From: an uncultured Acetatifactor sp.
GTDB lineage: Bacteria > Bacillota > Clostridia > Lachnospirales > Lachnospiraceae
Assembly: GCA_910585665.1 (NCBI GenBank)
Contig: CAJUFI010000006.1
Span: 33,502 to 97,501, forward strand
Length of the DNA stretch: 64,000 nucleotides
Reading direction: 5' to 3'
The notes under the pieces were generated by a model that saw only the letters and a list, made by a program, of their open reading frames with translations, searched no databases and was not told the origin of the DNA. The translations under genes were made by a program, and so were the position numbers. Shown here in pieces: positions 31,554 to 39,879 of the stretch. The first letter of the stretch is position 1; every line of letters starts with the position of its first letter.

Positions 31554-33827
31554 ATGGCATACATCAGGAGCAAGACAGAAGAGCTGACCGGCTACCAGGC
31601 CAGCGGGACGTTCCGCCCTTCCGTGGATCTGGGCTGCGACTTTGTGATGGTGTACGGTATCGACGATACCATGCCCGAGCGCATCAGGCAGTACAGGGAG
31701 AAGGGCTATGTCATCCATCTGATGACGGGCATCGCCTGGGGAGAGTACCAGGACTATCTGGACGGCAAATGGGACGGGAGAAAGCATTGGGACGAGGGAC
31801 AGGTGGAGAGGAACGGAGCCGGTGTGAACCATGGCGTCACGGTTCCCTACATGGTCCCCACAGTGGCGTTTTCGGACTATCTGACCCAGCGGCTGAAGAT
31901 CGCGGTGGACGCGGGGGTGGAAGCGATTCATATGGAGGAGCCGGAATTCTGGGACAGGAGCGGCTATTCCGAGGGCTTCAAACGGGAATATGAAATCTAT
32001 TATAAAGAGCCCTGGCGACCCCAGCACGAGGACCTGGACGTCCGGTACAAATCCGCGAAGCTGAAGGCCCATCTGTACTGCCGGGCCATCGACAGAGTCA
32101 GCGCCGCCCTGAAAGAGTACGCCAAAGTGAAGTACGGAAAGGATTTAAGGTTCTATGTCCCCACCCACAGTCTGCTGAACTACACCCAGTGGAAGATCAT
32201 GAGCCCGGAGGCGGCATTGATTGGGATATCATCGGTGGACGGCTATATCGCCCAGATTTGGACGGGCACCAGCAGAGAGGCCAATGTCTACGACGGAATC
32301 TATAAAGAACGCACGTTCGAGGCTGCCTATCTGGAGTACGGCGTGATGCAGGAGCTGGTGAAGGGCACAGGCCGCCGGATGTGGTTCCTGAACGACCCCA
32401 TAGAGGATCTGGCGGGGTATACCTGGGAGAATTACCGCTATAATTATGTGAAGACAGCCACGGCATCATTGCTGCACCCTTATATCTGGCATTACGAGAT
32501 CTGCCCCTGGCCCCATCGGGTGTTTGAGGAGAAATATCCCAAGCTGCAGCCCCGGATTGCGGAGAAAATCGAGGACGGCGTGGAAATCGAGGAATCGAAG
32601 ATGATTCCCCAGGACTACGCCACGCTGCTGTCCGGCATGTTCCAGCTGTTCGGGGATATGGAACAGGCGGATTTTTCCTTTGAGGGCGTAGATGCCAATA
32701 TCGGTATCTTCATGTCGGACAGCGGGCTGTTCCAGCGCACCTTCCCGGACGGCATCGTGACCGGGGAGTCCATAGAGGGGCGGCTGCGGCGGGCCATGCA
32801 CAAAAATTCCGGCAACGCGGTGGACGAGGGCGAAGCGAAGGCCCTGATGGAGGAAATCCAGGCCGATGAGTCCAAGATGAAGGATTTCGTGCAGAGCGCC
32901 GCCTTCCCCCAGTTCTTCGGGCTCTCCATGCCGCTTCTGAAATACGGCCTTCCGGTGAAGCCGGTGCAGCTGGACAATGTGCGGCGGTTCGCGGGTTACC
33001 TGGACGACAGTTGCTTCCTGATATTGAGCTACGAGTACATCAAGCCGGAGGCCCCGGATGTGAACGCTTCCCTGGTCTCCTGGGTGAGGACGGGCGGAAC
33101 CTTGCTGTACATGGGAGACGGCAGCGATCCTTTCCACGGCATCGCTTCCTGGTGGAGACAGTCCGGCTATGAGAACCCGGCACAGCATCTGTTCGAACTG
33201 GCGGACATGGAGCGGAACCCGGGGGACGGCTGCTATCCGGTGGGGAAGGGGAAAATCTATGTCTGGAACGTGCTGCCCGCCAGGATCTGCCTGAGCGGGG
33301 AACTGGCCCGGGAGTATCGGGAACTGGTCAGAGGGGCGCTGAGGGCGTGCGAAATAGACTGGCAGTATAGGAACGACCTGACGCTCCACAGGGGGCCTTA
33401 TATCATCTCTGCGGTGATGGATGAGAGCGTGAATGAGGAGCCGAAGCGTTTCGAGGGCCTGTTTGCCGATATGCTGGAAAATGATTATCGGATTATCGGA
33501 TATAAGGAGATCGGGCCTGATGAGAACACGATCCTGTTCGACTTTTCGAAGATTGCCGGGGAGGAGTTCCGGGTGATCGGCACTTCCGCCCGGGTGGAGA
33601 AGGCTGAGCCTTCGGAGAGCGGCATCCGGTTCCGGCTGAAGACCGCGGACAACATCAGGGCGTTCCTGAGAGTGCGTCTGCCCCGTCCGGTAAGCCGGGT
33701 TTCCGGGACGGACGAGGACGGGAATCCGGTGTCCGTATCCATGGAATGGGAGGAAAGGACCCGCACGCTGCTGGTGTCCTATGACAGCCATGCGAAGGCG
33801 GTGGAAGTGACGGCACAGTGGGTCTGA
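31554..33827 (+). CDS. large uncharacterised protein, glycoside-hydrolase-like architecture
   Basis: A 757-residue soluble protein with no signal peptide. Residues 1-340 look like a TIM-barrel hydrolase, with GCDFVMVYGIDDTMPERI, AIHMEEPEFWDRSGY (a possible acid residue in MEEPEF) and RFYVPTHSLLNYTQW. Around 480-560 is a Rossmann or GATase-like segment, LISYEY-type then VSWVRTGGTLLYMGDGSDPF, as in GH42 trimerisation domains. The C-terminus looks like a beta-sandwich. I do not recognise a named family and the substrate is unknown. GAGAGGAG precedes the chosen ATG. Nearby on the same strand is a GH13 glucosidase, but a reverse-strand gene lies between them. Confidence 0.6.
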   Translation: MAYIRSKTEELTGYQASGTFRPSVDLGCDFVMVYGIDDTMPERIRQYREKGYVIHLMTGIAWGEYQDYLDGKWDGRKHWDEGQVERNGAGVNHGVTVPYMVPTVAFSDYLTQRLKIAVDAGVEAIHMEEPEFWDRSGYSEGFKREYEIYYKEPWRPQHEDLDVRYKSAKLKAHLYCRAIDRVSAALKEYAKVKYGKDLRFYVPTHSLLNYTQWKIMSPEAALIGISSVDGYIAQIWTGTSREANVYDGIYKERTFEAAYLEYGVMQELVKGTGRRMWFLNDPIEDLAGYTWENYRYNYVKTATASLLHPYIWHYEICPWPHRVFEEKYPKLQPRIAEKIEDGVEIEESKMIPQDYATLLSGMFQLFGDMEQADFSFEGVDANIGIFMSDSGLFQRTFPDGIVTGESIEGRLRRAMHKNSGNAVDEGEAKALMEEIQADESKMKDFVQSAAFPQFFGLSMPLLKYGLPVKPVQLDNVRRFAGYLDDSCFLILSYEYIKPEAPDVNASLVSWVRTGGTLLYMGDGSDPFHGIASWWRQSGYENPAQHLFELADMERNPGDGCYPVGKGKIYVWNVLPARICLSGELAREYRELVRGALRACEIDWQYRNDLTLHRGPYIISAVMDESVNEEPKRFEGLFADMLENDYRIIGYKEIGPDENTILFDFSKIAGEEFRVIGTSARVEKAEPSESGIRFRLKTADNIRAFLRVRLPRPVSRVSGTDEDGNPVSVSMEWEERTRTLLVSYDSHAKAVEVTAQWV

Positions 33828-33878
33828 GGTGCGGGGAAATCGACTTTTCGGCTATTGAAAACGCATAGCGAATGTGTC

Positions 33879-33904
33879 ATGGGTGCCACCATCGTGGCAC
33901 CCAT
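33879..33904. terminator. perfect hairpin between convergent genes
   Basis: ATGGGTGCCAC (33879-33889) and GTGGCACCCAT (33894-33904) form a perfect 11-pair stem with a four-base loop, between genes that end toward each other. There is no U-tract on either side, so it may be a Rho-type or mRNA-end hairpin. Confidence 0.5.
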
Positions 33905-34040
33905 TCACGAAAGTTCCGATTCGGCTTCCTGTTCCCGGCATGGCCATACAACAGTAAAAAACGGATGAATGAGCAGCGATAAACGGGTATTTTGGGAGCA
34001 AACCCATAAATCAGGGGCAAGAGCTTAGGAATCGTTTTGC

Positions 34041-36335
34041 CTAAATCGGGGAAACCGGCAAGGTTCTGGAAGCGAAGGCAATCTCCCGCTCCACGCAGTC
34101 CAGGACGTCCTCGGTGCTGCCCCGGAGCTTCTGCTTCAGGATGCCCAGCTTGTGCAGGCGCTGGCCGGAGAGAATCTTCTGGCGGTTCAGCAGTTCCGAG
34201 TACATGGGGTTCTGCTCCAGCGTCTCGTCCGAGGAAGCGGGGAAGGGACAGTACAGGAACAGGATTCTGCGGGCCACCTTGTTCAGCCGGGCGGAGCCGT
34301 TGCTCTCATAGAAGATCCAGGTGATATAGTCCCGGACGAACATCTCCCGGAAGCTGTTCTTGGCCCGGATCAGGCTGTTCTGGAGCTTTTCCTTTGTGTC
34401 CTTGCTCAGCTCGGTGTTTTTCTTATAAAATTGCATGTAGTCGAAGTACTCGCTGGTAAGGGAGGGCTCCGACACATCGTTCCAGCGGCCGCTCTGGATC
34501 CGCTTGCACATCTCCCAGCGGAATTCGCCGGTCATGCGCACGATGGCGGTGTCCAGGTTCTCCATGTAGAACACCGGCAGAATCATGCGGCTGGGGCTGT
34601 TGCGCTTCCGGCCCTCGATTTCCTGCCACAGGGACTCCCTGATTCCGGCGTTGGGCATCAGGATGATGTCCGGCAGATATTCCACATGGACAGGCTCCCG
34701 GTTCATGGCCTGTGCCTGTGCGTAATCCGTGGTCTCCCGATAGAAGGCGGAGAAATCGATTCCCTTGAGCATGGTCAGGGCGCTGCTGACCTTGTCCGGG
34801 GTGACGAAGGAGGAACGCAGGTCCTTCAGCATGTTGTCCGCGGTGAACAGAGGGCAGAAGGTGGTTATCCGGCCAAAGGTCACCTTGTTGGCGCTGGGGA
34901 ACAGGTTCTGCAGCTCGTAGCGCACCTTCTCCAGGCGATTGTTCTCCAGGGCCGTGATCTCGGCGGGAGTCAGGTTGCCCTTGCGCTTCTGCTGATGGAT
35001 GAAGTCATCGTAATCCTCGTCCAGTTCGCTCCGGCTGGGGTTCTTCTCCCCGTTGTAGATGGCCATCAGCCAGTCGTAGAACGTATAGACGCCGGCCTGT
35101 CCGGGAGGGTTCATATAGCATGCCAGCCGGTAAAGGATGACACTATTGTCTTCACCTGCCAGCGCACTGTCCACATAGCCGAAATAGAGGAACATCCGCA
35201 CGGGCACAGGCAGATCGGGCACGGAAAGGGAGCGCTCGAACACCTCGGAGTACAGGAGATAGAATTCATCCGTGAGCTTTCTGCGGAGACGGGCGCAATC
35301 ATCGTTGGAGGAGTTTTTGTCCGCAGTCGCCCGGTAGAGGGCCACATGCTCCCGGAAGGAGGCCTCCTTGTCCTGGCTGAGCCCCGCGAAATCCAGGATT
35401 GTCTCCAGGGAATCGGCCAGCTGCTGAAGGATTTCCTCGTCGGAGCCGTCCCTGGTGCCCTGGGACACGTCTGGGTTGGCAAGGGCGTCCGTTTTCCGGC
35501 GGAAGGCTTCCACCCGGGAGGCGGCCTGTGCTTCCTGGGGGATGGGATATTCGTCAGGCAGGCGCAGCATCTGCCCGATGCTTTCGCTCAGCTCGCCGGA
35601 GTCCGCCCCGGTCTGGCAGAGACGGTAGTAGAGCTTGGTCATGGCATCGAACAGGTCGTTCCCGGTGGGGGCGAAATAGCGGTTCAGAATCTGGGAACGG
35701 TACTGGTACTGGGCGTCCAGCACCCGGTATGTCTTGTGGAGGTCCAGGGAGCCTTTTCGGAGCATCCCCAGGGACAGGCCCGGCTCCAGCAGCAGGATGT
35801 CGGAATCCGCGCCCCCATAGACGCGCTGCAGAGAGGAATAGTATTTGTTCAGCCACTCATCGGGGGATTCGTCCAGGCGGGACTGAATCTCCTCCATGTC
35901 AGCCGGAAGACGGGACTGGATTTGGTGCTGGGCGCACAGCTGTTCGTACAGCGCAATGTCCGCCTGCAGCCGCTGGTAGAGTTCCACGCTGTTCACTTCC
36001 GACACGGAAGCCTGCTCCATCATGGCGTTGTACTGGCGGAACAGGGACAGGAGGAACAGCCTGGCGATACTGGGGCGTTTCTGGAGCAGATTGTCCAGGG
36101 CGTCCATGCCTGTCAGCGGGTAGGGCATGAGGATGGTGTCCTCCAGGGCGGTGTAGCCCAGGAAATGGATCTCCGAGCAGATTTCGCAGATGCCGGCCAC
36201 ATCCCCTACGCCGATCTGGTAAGAGCCCCCGGGGCACTGGACTTCCACATGTCCCTGGGAGATCAGGTACAATGTGGTCATGGGCTGTTCGCTGCTGCGG
36301 ATGATTTTTGATTTTTCGATGGTGATTCCTGCCAT
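34041..36335 (-). CDS. cyclic-nucleotide-binding-like domain protein with long helical C-terminus
   Basis: A 764-residue cytoplasmic protein. Residues 5-110 have the jelly-roll pattern of a cNMP/Crp sensor domain (MTTLYLISQGHVEVQC, then GVGDVAGICEICSEIHFLGY). No helix-turn-helix follows. The remaining 650 residues are mostly helical with charged stretches and no motif I recognise; one region reads DYDDFIHQQKRKGNLTP. It might be a cNMP- or redox-responsive scaffold. The start at 36335 follows GGAAGGAAAAAG. It is a single gene divergent from the alpha-glucosidase, separated by a simple-sequence repeat. Confidence 0.7.
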   Translation of the reverse strand: MAGITIEKSKIIRSSEQPMTTLYLISQGHVEVQCPGGSYQIGVGDVAGICEICSEIHFLGYTALEDTILMPYPLTGMDALDNLLQKRPSIARLFLLSLFRQYNAMMEQASVSEVNSVELYQRLQADIALYEQLCAQHQIQSRLPADMEEIQSRLDESPDEWLNKYYSSLQRVYGGADSDILLLEPGLSLGMLRKGSLDLHKTYRVLDAQYQYRSQILNRYFAPTGNDLFDAMTKLYYRLCQTGADSGELSESIGQMLRLPDEYPIPQEAQAASRVEAFRRKTDALANPDVSQGTRDGSDEEILQQLADSLETILDFAGLSQDKEASFREHVALYRATADKNSSNDDCARLRRKLTDEFYLLYSEVFERSLSVPDLPVPVRMFLYFGYVDSALAGEDNSVILYRLACYMNPPGQAGVYTFYDWLMAIYNGEKNPSRSELDEDYDDFIHQQKRKGNLTPAEITALENNRLEKVRYELQNLFPSANKVTFGRITTFCPLFTADNMLKDLRSSFVTPDKVSSALTMLKGIDFSAFYRETTDYAQAQAMNREPVHVEYLPDIILMPNAGIRESLWQEIEGRKRNSPSRMILPVFYMENLDTAIVRMTGEFRWEMCKRIQSGRWNDVSEPSLTSEYFDYMQFYKKNTELSKDTKEKLQNSLIRAKNSFREMFVRDYITWIFYESNGSARLNKVARRILFLYCPFPASSDETLEQNPMYSELLNRQKILSGQRLHKLGILKQKLRGSTEDVLDCVEREIAFASRTLPVSPI

Positions 36336-36453
36336 ATTCTTTTTCCTTCCGGCCAGGGGTGTTTCCTGGCGCATACTGTTTTAGAAAACATTATAGCACG
36401 GAAAAAGGAAAAAGAAAACCGGCAATTGGAATTCGGATTCGGCAAATGCTGAA

Positions 36454-36640
36454 GGTAGGATAGTAGGGGGGAGAAAAGCAGAATGGTAGAATAGTAGAAT
36501 AGCAGAAAAGCAGAACGGAAGAAAAGCAGAACGGAAGAAAAGCAGAACGGCAGAAAAGCAGAATGGCAGAACAGCAGAATAGTAGAATAGCAGAAAAGCA
36601 GAATAGTAGTATAGCAGTATAGTAGAATAGTAGGAAAGTG
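36454..36640. repeat. degenerate octamer microsatellite (AGCAGAAT-like)
   Basis: About 22 consecutive eight-base units of the form RGYAGAAN (AGCAGAAT, AGTAGAAT, AGCAGAAA, GGAAGAAA, AGCAGAAC). It fills the divergent intergenic region between the cNMP-domain gene and the GH13 gene, so it separates or contains their promoters. It has no stop-free frame that looks like a gene. Confidence 0.85.
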
Positions 36641-36675
36641 GGAAGCGACCAAGCAGAAAGGAGAATGAGGAAGCG

Positions 36676-38340
36676 ATGGAATTGGAAAGGAAACAGTCAA
36701 ACGACAGCAAATGGTGGAAAAGCGCCGTGATTTATCAGATCTATCCCCGCAGCTTCGCGGACAGCAACGGGGACGGCATAGGAGACCTGAAGGGGATCAT
36801 CTCGAAGCTGGACTATCTGGAGACTTTGGGGATAGACGCAGTCTGGCTCTCCCCGGTGTGCAGATCCCCACAGGACGACAATGGTTACGACATCTCTGAC
36901 TATCAGGACATCGACCCCATGTTTGGCACGCTGGAGGACATGGAGGAACTGATTGAAGAGGCGGGGAAGCGCCGTATCCGCATCATCATGGATCTGGTGC
37001 TGAACCATTCCTCCGACGAGCATTTCTGGTTTCTGGAGGCGAAGAAGAGCCGGGAGAATCCCTATCACGACTATTATGTCTGGCGGGACGGCACAGAGGG
37101 TGCGCCGCCCAACGACATGCGGGCATGTTTTGGCGGTTCGGCCTGGGAGTGGGTTCCCGAAGTGCAGCAGTATTATTTCCACCAGTTTTCCGTAAAGCAG
37201 CCTGACCTGAACTGGGAGAATCCGAAATTGCGACAGGAAATCTACGATATGATAAATTGGTGGATCGGGAAAGGTGTGGGAGGATTCCGGCTGGATGTGA
37301 TTGACCAGATTGCCAAGGAGCCTGACAGGAAAATCACCAACAACGGCCCCAGGCTCCATGAATTTCTGCGGGAGCTGAGCAGAGAGACCTTTCAGAAGGC
37401 CGACCTGGTCACCGTGGGGGAGGCCTGGGGGGCCGACACGGAGCTGGCCAAACTGTACAGCAATCCAGACGGCAGCGAGCTGTCCATGGTGTTCCAGTTT
37501 GAGCATATCTGCCTGGATCAGATGCCGGGGAAGGAGAAGTGGGATTTGGCGCCCCTGCCTTTCCTGAAGCTGAAGGAAGTCTTCGGCCGCTGGCAGACGC
37601 AGCTCCACGGGAAGGGCTGGAACAGCCTGTTCTGGAACAACCACGATCTGCCCAGGATTGTCTCCCGCTGGGGGAACGATGGGGAATACCGGGTGGAGTC
37701 GGCGAAGATGCTGGCCATCCTTCTTCACGGGATGCAGGGGACGCCCTATATCTACCAGGGCGAGGAGCTGGGCATGACCAATGTGCGGTACGAGATAGGA
37801 GAGTACCGGGACATCGAGACCCTGAACCTGTATCAGGAGCGCCTGGAAAAAGGGTACGAAAAGGAAGAAATCATGCGCTCCATCCATGCCAAGAGCCGGG
37901 ACAACGCCAGGACTCCCATGCAGTGGAATGACGGGGAGAATGCCGGGTTTACGGCGGGAGAGCCCTGGATCAGGACGAATCCCAACTACAGGGAAATCAA
38001 CGCGGCGAAGCAGACGGAGGATGAGGATTCCGTTTTCAGGTGCTATCAGGAGCTGATTCGTTTCCGCAAGGAGTATCCGGTGTTCGCGGAGGGAGAGTTC
38101 CGGATGCTGCTGGAGACGGATGAGGACATTTTTGCCTACACAAGGACGGACGGGGATTCTCAGCTGCTGGTCATCTGCAATTTCCATGACAGGACAGTGA
38201 AGTGCCCGCTGGAGACGCCGGAGCCGGACGGAAAGCTGCTGATCGGCAATTACAGGGACAGGGCCGGGGGTCCGGACGGAACCCTGCTTCTGCGCCCTTA
38301 CGAGGCCAGGATGTATCTGACGGCAGCTCCGAAAGCATAG
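36676..38340 (+). CDS. GH13 alpha-glucosidase / oligo-1,6-glucosidase
   Basis: A 554-residue cytoplasmic enzyme of the MalL/TreC group (GH13). Conserved regions: DLVLNHSS (I), GGFRLDVID (II, catalytic aspartate near 204), VGEAWG (III, acid glutamate near 253), NNHDLPR (IV, near 325). The start has YQIYPRSFADSNGDGIGDL, with the calcium-loop pattern. It hydrolyses alpha-1,6 or alpha-1,4 bonds in isomaltose, panose or sucrose; exact specificity is not readable. GGAG-type site in AGGAGAATGAGGAAG precedes the ATG. No transporter or regulator is adjacent. Confidence 0.92.
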   Translation: MELERKQSNDSKWWKSAVIYQIYPRSFADSNGDGIGDLKGIISKLDYLETLGIDAVWLSPVCRSPQDDNGYDISDYQDIDPMFGTLEDMEELIEEAGKRRIRIIMDLVLNHSSDEHFWFLEAKKSRENPYHDYYVWRDGTEGAPPNDMRACFGGSAWEWVPEVQQYYFHQFSVKQPDLNWENPKLRQEIYDMINWWIGKGVGGFRLDVIDQIAKEPDRKITNNGPRLHEFLRELSRETFQKADLVTVGEAWGADTELAKLYSNPDGSELSMVFQFEHICLDQMPGKEKWDLAPLPFLKLKEVFGRWQTQLHGKGWNSLFWNNHDLPRIVSRWGNDGEYRVESAKMLAILLHGMQGTPYIYQGEELGMTNVRYEIGEYRDIETLNLYQERLEKGYEKEEIMRSIHAKSRDNARTPMQWNDGENAGFTAGEPWIRTNPNYREINAAKQTEDEDSVFRCYQELIRFRKEYPVFAEGEFRMLLETDEDIFAYTRTDGDSQLLVICNFHDRTVKCPLETPEPDGKLLIGNYRDRAGGPDGTLLLRPYEARMYLTAAPKA

Positions 38341-38357
38341 AGACAGCGCCGGGAGGA

Positions 38358-39212
38358 TCACTCCGGCCAGTCCTGAATCAGACCGGCTATCTCGTCAAGG
38401 TCGATCTGCAGCTGGCCATCGTAAATGGCGAGCCCCGCCGTGCCCCTCAGAGGATAGATGCAGGGCAGGTCGTCGTGGATGAAGTCATAGGCGAGGAGCA
38501 TCTGCTTCTCCGGATCCAGAATCCAGTACTCCCTGACGCCGGCGTCGCTGTATTTCTGCAGCTTCTTGGTGCAGTCCTTTCTCCGGGTGGTCTTGGACAG
38601 GATTTCCAGGATAAAGTCAGGCGCGCCCATGATTCCCCAGCGCTTGATTTTATCCTTGCCGCATAAGATGATCAAGTCCGGCTGTACCATGGTTCTGTCG
38701 TCGCAGTCCAGGCGGACGTCTATCGGGGAGAGCAGAGGGATGCAGTCGCCGCCCTTTTGCCGGAGAAAGGACTTTATGGCAAAAAGCATTTCGCTGGCGA
38801 TTCGCTGGTGGACGAACCCGGGCGCTTCCAGGACATAGATGGTGCCGTCTATCAGCTCCACCCGCTGCTCTTTGGGCCAGGAATAGTAATCCGCCAGGGT
38901 ATATGTGCCCTGGCGCTTCTCCTGTTCTCCGTAATATGCCGTCTCTTGGACGCAGTTCGGAAGGCTTTCCTCATCGCTCTGGCCCAGGGGATAGGTGACG
39001 GGGACATGGCTGTCCTCTGCCTGGGGAGGGCTGCTCGGCTCCGGCCCGCACAGCGCCTTCTCTATGGCCTGTCTGGTGGCGTAGCGCGGGTTGGCGGTCT
39101 CTCCGGTGAAGATTTTCTGCAATGTCCCCAGCGGAACCTGGCTGTATTCGGACAGCTGTGCCAGTGTGTATCCTTTTTCTGCTTTCAACCGTTTCATCTC
39201 TTCCAGCGTCAT
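38358..39212 (-). CDS. XRE helix-turn-helix fused to Uma2 (DUF820) nuclease-like domain
   Basis: A 284-residue protein. Residues 5-60 are an XRE-type DNA-binding domain (YTLAQLSEYSQVPLGTLQKI). After a linker, residues 105-275 are a Uma2/DUF820 PD-(D/E)XK domain with RVELIDGTIYVLEAP, VQPDLIILC, DFILEILSKTTRRKDCTKK and VREYWILDPEKQ. Uma2 proteins are abundant, often amplified, and of unknown function. The fused repressor-like domain and three direct repeats in its own leader suggest autoregulation. It has its own promoter (39276-39304). Confidence 0.85.
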   Translation of the reverse strand: MTLEEMKRLKAEKGYTLAQLSEYSQVPLGTLQKIFTGETANPRYATRQAIEKALCGPEPSSPPQAEDSHVPVTYPLGQSDEESLPNCVQETAYYGEQEKRQGTYTLADYYSWPKEQRVELIDGTIYVLEAPGFVHQRIASEMLFAIKSFLRQKGGDCIPLLSPIDVRLDCDDRTMVQPDLIILCGKDKIKRWGIMGAPDFILEILSKTTRRKDCTKKLQKYSDAGVREYWILDPEKQMLLAYDFIHDDLPCIYPLRGTAGLAIYDGQLQIDLDEIAGLIQDWPE

Positions 39213-39232
39213 GGAAATCTCCTTTTGGTAGC

Positions 39233-39262
39233 TTAACGGTAACTTTACGGTGCCTTAAACGG
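39233..39262 (-). promoter_or_regulatory. three direct repeats, putative autoregulatory operator
   Basis: TTAACGG (39233-39239), TTTACGG (39244-39250) and TAAACGG (39256-39262) are spaced 11-12 bases apart, about one helical turn. They lie between the promoter -10 box and the start codon of the XRE-Uma2 gene. Confidence 0.5.
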
Positions 39263-39275
39263 ATGCTTTTCGGAT

Positions 39276-39304
39276 ATTTTAACACGGAACAATCCAAAAG
39301 TCAA
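39276..39304 (-). promoter_or_regulatory. sigma-A promoter of XRE-Uma2 gene
   Basis: On the minus strand TTGACT (39304-39299) and TAAAAT (39281-39276) are separated by 17 bases. Confidence 0.7.
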
Positions 39305-39325
39305 CCGAATTTCAACCTTTTCCTC

Positions 39326-39374
39326 TTTTGATTCTATCATTTTGATTCCTATCATTTTGATTCCTATCATTTCT
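39326..39374. repeat. TATCATTTTGATTCC short tandem repeat
   Basis: Two to three 16-base units in a T-rich stretch upstream of the XRE-Uma2 promoter. The stretch from 39375 to 39530 shows no gene. Confidence 0.6.
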
Positions 39375-39530
39375 ATCCGCCGGCATCAGACCCGCAGAGC
39401 GCAGACCTTTACAGGACTTCCCACGCCAGGAGAGATGACCTGACTTTAGAATAATCCTACGATTCGTAGAGATATTTTACCTCTGAAGTTATTGTATAGA
39501 GAGCACCAGGCCGGTAGAATCTATTCATGT

Positions 39531-39716
39531 AAACAGCTCCTGTTTCGGGGAAGCATCCGGGACAACCTTGCCTGGGGACAGGCTGGACACCTGAATTGAC
39601 AATGGAGGGATCCGGCGGCCAGCGCAAGAGCCTGTTCCTGGCCGGGCCCTGGTGATCGTGATCAGCCATGACCAGGCCGCTTTAGAGGAAGGCGGACAGT
39701 TCCTAAGTCTATCCAT
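39531..39716 (+). pseudogene. remnant of an ABC exporter ATPase domain
   Basis: The frame at 39534 reads QLLFRGSIRDNLAWGQ, the post-Q-loop segment of ABC exporters. It is followed by a stop, then, in other frames, SGGQRKSLFLA (signature motif) and LVIVISHDQAAL (H-loop). Walker A and Walker B are missing, so large internal deletions have occurred. Confidence 0.65.
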
Positions 39717-39747
39717 AGGAAAACCATGGAAAAATCGGCTGAAATGA

Positions 39748-39776
39748 TTGACAAACTCCTTGATATCCCGTATATT
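39748..39776 (+). promoter_or_regulatory. sigma-A promoter of potABCD
   Basis: Consensus TTGACA (39748-39753) and TATATT (39771-39776) with a 17-base spacer, 104 bases before the potA start. Confidence 0.85.
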
Positions 39777-39879
39777 GATTTCATTGTGTAAATATTCAAA
39801 AAAGTCGCATTCTGGAAGAATTACGGGATGCGCCGCTCATTTTGGCGCTGCGCGGCGCCGCCACAAAGGAGATGCATCA

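Noticed and set aside
34152..36311. 719-codon plus-strand frame opposite the cNMP-domain gene
   Set aside because: Antisense shadow; the minus-strand frame has a ribosome-binding site, a recognisable sensor domain and normal composition.
36278..36710. Two serine/leucine/phenylalanine-rich minus-strand proteins
   Set aside because: They are translations of the octamer microsatellite in two frames.
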